Assembly (NCBI RefSeq): GCF_006711645.1
Contig: NZ_CP041247.1
Span: 2,728,001-2,792,000 of the forward strand
DNA from: Klebsiella electrica
GTDB taxonomy: Bacteria > Pseudomonadota > Gammaproteobacteria > Enterobacterales > Enterobacteriaceae
Reading direction: 5' to 3'
Length of the DNA: 64,000 bases
Made by a program: the position numbers and the translations under genes. The notes under the pieces were generated by a model, which was not told the origin of the DNA, made no database searches, and was given only the letters and a program-made list of their open reading frames with translations. The stretch's first letter is position 1, and each line of letters starts with the position of its first letter. Below, piece by piece: positions 60,376 to 64,000 of this stretch.

Positions 60376-61165
60376 CGACAGAGGATCCCCCGGGAAACCC
60401 GCAGGACGGATCAAGCAACGCCGCCATCCGGCTATCTCCGCAGGACTGCCCGATGGCGCTGCGCTTATCGGGCCTACAAACGTCGTGCAGGCCGTTAACG
60501 ACCGGGGGAGCCCCGGGAAACCCCACAGGGCGGATAAAGCAACGCCGCCATCCGGCTATCCGCGCAGAACTGCCCGATGGCACTGCGCTTATCGGGCCTA
60601 CAAATATCGTGCAGGCCGTTAACGACCGGGGGAGCCCCGGGAAACCCCACAGGCCGGATCAGGCAACGCCGCCATCCGGCTATCCGCGCAGGATTGCCCG
60701 ATGGCGCTGCGCTTATCGGGCCTACAAATATCGTGCAGGCCGTTCACGACCGGGGGAACCCCGGGAAACCCACAGGACGGATAAGGCAACGCCGCCATCC
60801 GGCTATCTGCGCAGGACTGCCCGATGGCGCGACGCTTATCGGGCCTACAAACGTCGTGCAGGCCGTTCAGGACCGGGAGGGCCCCGGGAAACCCCACAGG
60901 CCGGATAAGGCAACGCCGCCATCCGGCTATCTGCGCAGGACTGCCCGATGGCGCTGCGCTTATTGGGCCTACAATATCGTGCAGGCCGTTAACGACCGGG
61001 GGAGCCCCGGGAAACCCACAGGCCGGATCAAGCAACGCCGCCATCCGGCTATCTGCGCAGGACTGCCCGATGGCGCTGCGCTTATCGGGCCTACAAACGT
61101 CGTGCAGGCCGTTCACGACCGGGGGAACCCCGGGAAACCCGCAGGCCGGATCAGGCAACGCCGCC
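60376..61165. repeat. REP/BIME-like tandem array, about 6.5 units of 123 bases
   Basis: Unit starts are near 60383, 60502, 60626, 60750, 60873, 60996 and 61119 (the last partial). Each carries CCCCGGGAAACCC, GGCAACGCCGCCATCCGGCTAT, TGCCCGATGGCGCTGCGC and TTATCGGGCCTACAAA, then GTCGTGCAGGCCGTT. Alternate units switch between AACGTCGT and AATATCGT. The paired palindromes GATGGCGCTGCGCTTATC and CGCCGCCATCCGG mark REP-type elements. The array ends only a few bases before the hrpA stop codon. Open frames on both strands here come from the repeat. Confidence 0.88.
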
Positions 61166-61169
61166 GGGA

Positions 61170-64000
61170 TCAGGGGACTATCTGCTCCATCGCCTGCAGT
61201 ACCCGCTTGTCGGAAATGGGATACGGCGTACCGAGCTGCTGGGCGAAGAAGCTGACGCGCAGCTCCTCAATCATCCAGCGAATCTCCTGCACATCCGCAT
61301 CCCCACGACGTCCCGGCGGCAGCTTATTCAGCCACTGCTGCCAGGCCTGCTGGATACTCTCCACCTTAAGCATCTGCGCCCGGTCGCGGTGCGGATCGAT
61401 GGCCATTTTCTCCAGCCGTTTTTCAATCGCCTGCAGATAGCGCAGGGTATCCCCCAGCCGACGGAAGCCGTTGCCGGTGACGAAACCGCGATAGACCAAC
61501 CCGCCCATCTGCGCTTTGATATCCGACAGCCCCAGCGCCATGCTCATGTCGACGCGCCCTTTCAGCCGCTTATTGATGTTGAACACCGCGGTCAGAATCT
61601 GTTCGACCTGTTTGGCTATCTCCACCACCGTTTCGTTCAGTTCGGCGCGCACTTTTTCATGCAGCGCGGCAAACGCCTCTTCGCTCCACACCGGGCCGCC
61701 TGCTTCATCAATCAGCTTATCGACGCCGCAGGAGATACAGTCATCAATCAGATCCAGCACTTTGCCGTAAGGGTTAAAATAGAGCCCCAGTTTGGCTTTA
61801 TTCGGCAACTTCTCGTGCAGATACTTAATCGGCGACGGGATATTCAGCAGCAGCAAACGGCGCAGCCCCTGCCACATCGCCTGCTGCTGCTCCAGCGGAT
61901 TATCAAACAGCTTAATCGCCACGCTGTCACGTTCATCCACCAGCGCCGGCCAGGCTTTCACCTGATAGTTGCCGCGTTTTTGCTCGTAGCTCTCCGGCAG
62001 TTGACCAAAACTCCAGATATGCAGCCCGCTCTGCTCGATGCCATCGTCGGCAACCGCAGAAAGCGTCTCCTGCACTTTACCCTTCAACGCCTCTTTGAGA
62101 TCCGCTAGCGAGCACCCTTCCGCCAGCTTTTTGTTCTTGTCATCCACCACCCGGAAGGTGATTTTCAGATGATCGGGCACCTGTTCCCACTGCCAGGCCT
62201 CGCGGTCGATGGTCACGCCGCTCATTCGCCGTAGCTCGCGCTCCAGCGAATCCAGCAGCGGCAGCGCCAGCGGCGTCGCGCGGCCTAAAAATGCCTCGGC
62301 GTAGTTCGGCGCCGGTACAAAGTTACGCCGTACCGGTTTCGGCAGCGATTTAATCAGCGCGATAACCAGCTCGCGGCGCAGGCCGGGGATCTGCCACTCA
62401 AACCCGGCCTCTTCCACCTGGTTGAGCAACGGCAGCGGAATATGTACCGTCACCCCGTCCGCATCGGCGCCCGGTTCAAACTGATAGGTCAACCGCAGCT
62501 TCAGGTTGCCCTGATGCCAGAAGTTCGGATAGTCGAGCTTACTGACCTGCTCCGCCCCCTCTTTGATCAACATACTCTTTTCGAAGTTGAGCAGATCCGG
62601 CGTTTCGCGGCTGGCCGCTTTCCACCACTTATCGAAGTGGCGCGCGGAGATCACATCGTGGCTGATGCGCTGGTCGTAGAACTCAAACAGCGTTTCGTCA
62701 TCGACGAGAATGTCGCGGCGGCGCGATTTGTGCTCCAGCTCTTCAATTTCCGTACGCAGCCTGAGGTTGTCGCGCAAGAAGGCATGACGCGTCTGCCAGT
62801 CCCCTTCCACCAGCGCGTGGCGGATAAACAGCTCACGGCACAGCGCCGGGTCTATCTGGCTATAGTTCACTTTACGCGCGGCGACGATCGGCAGACCGTA
62901 GACGGTCACTTTTTCCGTCGCCATCACCGCCCCCTGCGCCCGCTCCCAGTGCGGTTCGCTGTAGGAGCGTTTAAGCAGATGCTGCGCCACCGGCTCGATC
63001 CATTCCGGATCGATGCGCGCGGCAATCCGTCCCCACAGGCGGCTGGTCTCCACCAGTTCGGCGACCATCGTCCACTTCGGTGGCTTCTTGAACAAACCGG
63101 AGCCCGGAAAGATAGAGAAACGCGCATTGCGCGCGCCGGTAAACTCCTGCTTATCGTTATCTTTCATCCCGATGTGCGACAGCAGACCGGTCAGCAGCGC
63201 GGTATGAATTTCGCGATACTCCGCCGGTTCGCTGTTAATCGGCAGCCCCAGCTCTTTCACCACCTGGCGCAGCTGGGTGTAGATATCCTGCCATTCGCGC
63301 ACTCGCAGATAGTTGAGAAAATCGGTGCGGCACTGGCGACGGAACTGGTTCGAGGAGAGCGCCTTTTGCTGCTCGCCGAGGTAGTTCCACAGGTTAACAA
63401 ACGCGAGGAAGTCGGACTCTTTATCATGGAAGCGGCGATGCTTCTCATCGGAGGCCTGCTGTTTGTCCATCGGGCGTTCACGCGGGTCCTGAATGGAGAG
63501 CGCCGAGGTGATGATCATCGCTTCACGCACGCAGCCATGCTGTTGCGCTTCCAGTACCATCCGCGCCAGGCGTGGGTCCACCGGCAGCTGGCTGAGCTGA
63601 CGGCCCATCGGTGTCAGCTTATAGGCGGTCTGCTGCTCGTCGGTGGTAATCGCCCCCAGCTCCTCAAGCAGGCGCACGCCGTCCTGGATATTGCGCTTAT
63701 CCGGCGCCTCAACGAACGGGAAAGCGGCGATATCGCCCAGCCCGAGGGCGGTCATTTGCAGAATAACCGACGCCAGGTTGGTGCGCAGAATTTCCGGGTC
63801 GGTAAATTCCGGGCGCGAGAGGAAATCGTCTTCCGAATAGAGACGAATACAGATCCCTTCGGAAACACGACCGCAGCGCCCTTTACGCTGGTTAGCGGAG
63901 GCCTGCGACACCGGTTCAATCGGCAGCCGCTGCACTTTGGTACGGTAGCTGTAGCGGCTGATGCGCGCGGTACCGGGGTCGATAACATACTTAATGCCCG
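61170..64000 (-). CDS. hrpA: ATP-dependent RNA helicase HrpA, 3' part
   Basis: This is the C-terminal 943 or so residues of HrpA; the frame runs open to the right edge of the window, so the start lies beyond it (E. coli HrpA has 1300 residues). Visible near the edge is helicase motif VI, QRKGRCGRVSEG, preceded by KYVIDPGTARISRYS. The HA2 region and OB-fold follow, then the long C-terminal DUF3418-type domain (for example FPGSGLFKKPPKWTMVAELVETSRLWGRIAARIDPEWIEP). HrpA is a DEAH/DExH-box helicase linked to rescue of stalled, collided ribosomes. Stop at 61170-61172. Confidence 0.95.
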   Translation of the reverse strand, partial: GIKYVIDPGTARISRYSYRTKVQRLPIEPVSQASANQRKGRCGRVSEGICIRLYSEDDFLSRPEFTDPEILRTNLASVILQMTALGLGDIAAFPFVEAPDKRNIQDGVRLLEELGAITTDEQQTAYKLTPMGRQLSQLPVDPRLARMVLEAQQHGCVREAMIITSALSIQDPRERPMDKQQASDEKHRRFHDKESDFLAFVNLWNYLGEQQKALSSNQFRRQCRTDFLNYLRVREWQDIYTQLRQVVKELGLPINSEPAEYREIHTALLTGLLSHIGMKDNDKQEFTGARNARFSIFPGSGLFKKPPKWTMVAELVETSRLWGRIAARIDPEWIEPVAQHLLKRSYSEPHWERAQGAVMATEKVTVYGLPIVAARKVNYSQIDPALCRELFIRHALVEGDWQTRHAFLRDNLRLRTEIEELEHKSRRRDILVDDETLFEFYDQRISHDVISARHFDKWWKAASRETPDLLNFEKSMLIKEGAEQVSKLDYPNFWHQGNLKLRLTYQFEPGADADGVTVHIPLPLLNQVEEAGFEWQIPGLRRELVIALIKSLPKPVRRNFVPAPNYAEAFLGRATPLALPLLDSLERELRRMSGVTIDREAWQWEQVPDHLKITFRVVDDKNKKLAEGCSLADLKEALKGKVQETLSAVADDGIEQSGLHIWSFGQLPESYEQKRGNYQVKAWPALVDERDSVAIKLFDNPLEQQQAMWQGLRRLLLLNIPSPIKYLHEKLPNKAKLGLYFNPYGKVLDLIDDCISCGVDKLIDEAGGPVWSEEAFAALHEKVRAELNETVVEIAKQVEQILTAVFNINKRLKGRVDMSMALGLSDIKAQMGGLVYRGFVTGNGFRRLGDTLRYLQAIEKRLEKMAIDPHRDRAQMLKVESIQQAWQQWLNKLPPGRRGDADVQEIRWMIEELRVSFFAQQLGTPYPISDKRVLQAMEQIVP

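Noticed and set aside
60376..61165. A CRISPR array, because of the regular spacing
   Set aside because: Units are nearly identical over their whole 123 bases with no variable spacers, and no cas genes are present.
60577..61440. Long open frames on both strands across the 123-base repeat array (up to 287 codons)
   Set aside because: The repeat unit is free of stops in several frames; the translations are periodic and unlike any protein, and one runs into antisense hrpA.

Overview
The window looks like chromosomal DNA of a Klebsiella/Raoultella-type member of the Enterobacteriaceae. The backbone follows, in inverted order, the Escherichia coli K-12 segment hrpA–ydcF–gapC–cybB–ydcJ–opgD–rimL–ydcK–tehAB–sutR–rlhA–yncJ–ydcR–ydcSTUV–patD. 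Gene order and protein similarity, recalled from family knowledge, support this. Species cannot be fixed from the sequence alone.

Layout. 1-3000: AT-rich, sparsely coded, with a 40-aa membrane peptide, an omptin outer-membrane protease and a secreted beta-flower-like protein. 3100-5110: a divergent SOS module, umuDC against a DinI-like gene, with two facing LexA boxes. 5313-12383: putrescine/GABA pathway genes patD-ydcVUTS with the MocR-type regulator ydcR. 12837-15369: a cyanide-insensitive-type bd oxidase operon (cioA, cioB, DUF2474 peptide) inserted between ydcR and yncJ. 15602-19951: yncJ, rlhA, and sutR/ydcO around a palindromic operator. 19931-21877: an AraC regulator and an EamA exporter. 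22695-25632: a DppA paralogue and a PepT-like peptidase, divergent. 25629-30670: tehB, tehA, ydcK, rimL, opgD. 31089-36495: accessory genes (acetyltransferase, orphan binding protein plus aminotransferase, LysR regulator, carboxylesterase). 36564-43293: ydcJ, then pcaHG, pcaQ and a PQQ-dependent quinate/glucose dehydrogenase, a probable quinate/protocatechuate catabolic unit. 43842-47677: frmRA, a 1.2-kb insertion with a DUF1493 gene bracketed by 245-bp direct repeats, an acetyltransferase and cybB. 47900-55431: DUF1294 protein, LysR/SDR pair, VIT-family and CDF metal transporters, M14-like metallopeptidase, flavin-dependent oxidoreductase, GGCT-like protein. 55686-64000: gapC (intact here), ydcF, a second glutamate dehydrogenase, an outer-membrane-factor remnant, an O-methyltransferase and the 3' part of hrpA.

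Three REP/BIME-like arrays (about 21.97-22.56, 43.30-43.74 and 60.38-61.16 kb) all lie between convergent gene ends. I saw no tRNA, rRNA, CRISPR array or intact insertion sequence. I found no clear unprecedented multigene system. The most unusual structure is the DUF1493 cargo between 245-bp repeats, with a truncated acetyltransferase copy on one side. Candidate operators for LexA, SutR, PcaQ and FrmR are the most directly testable new observations.
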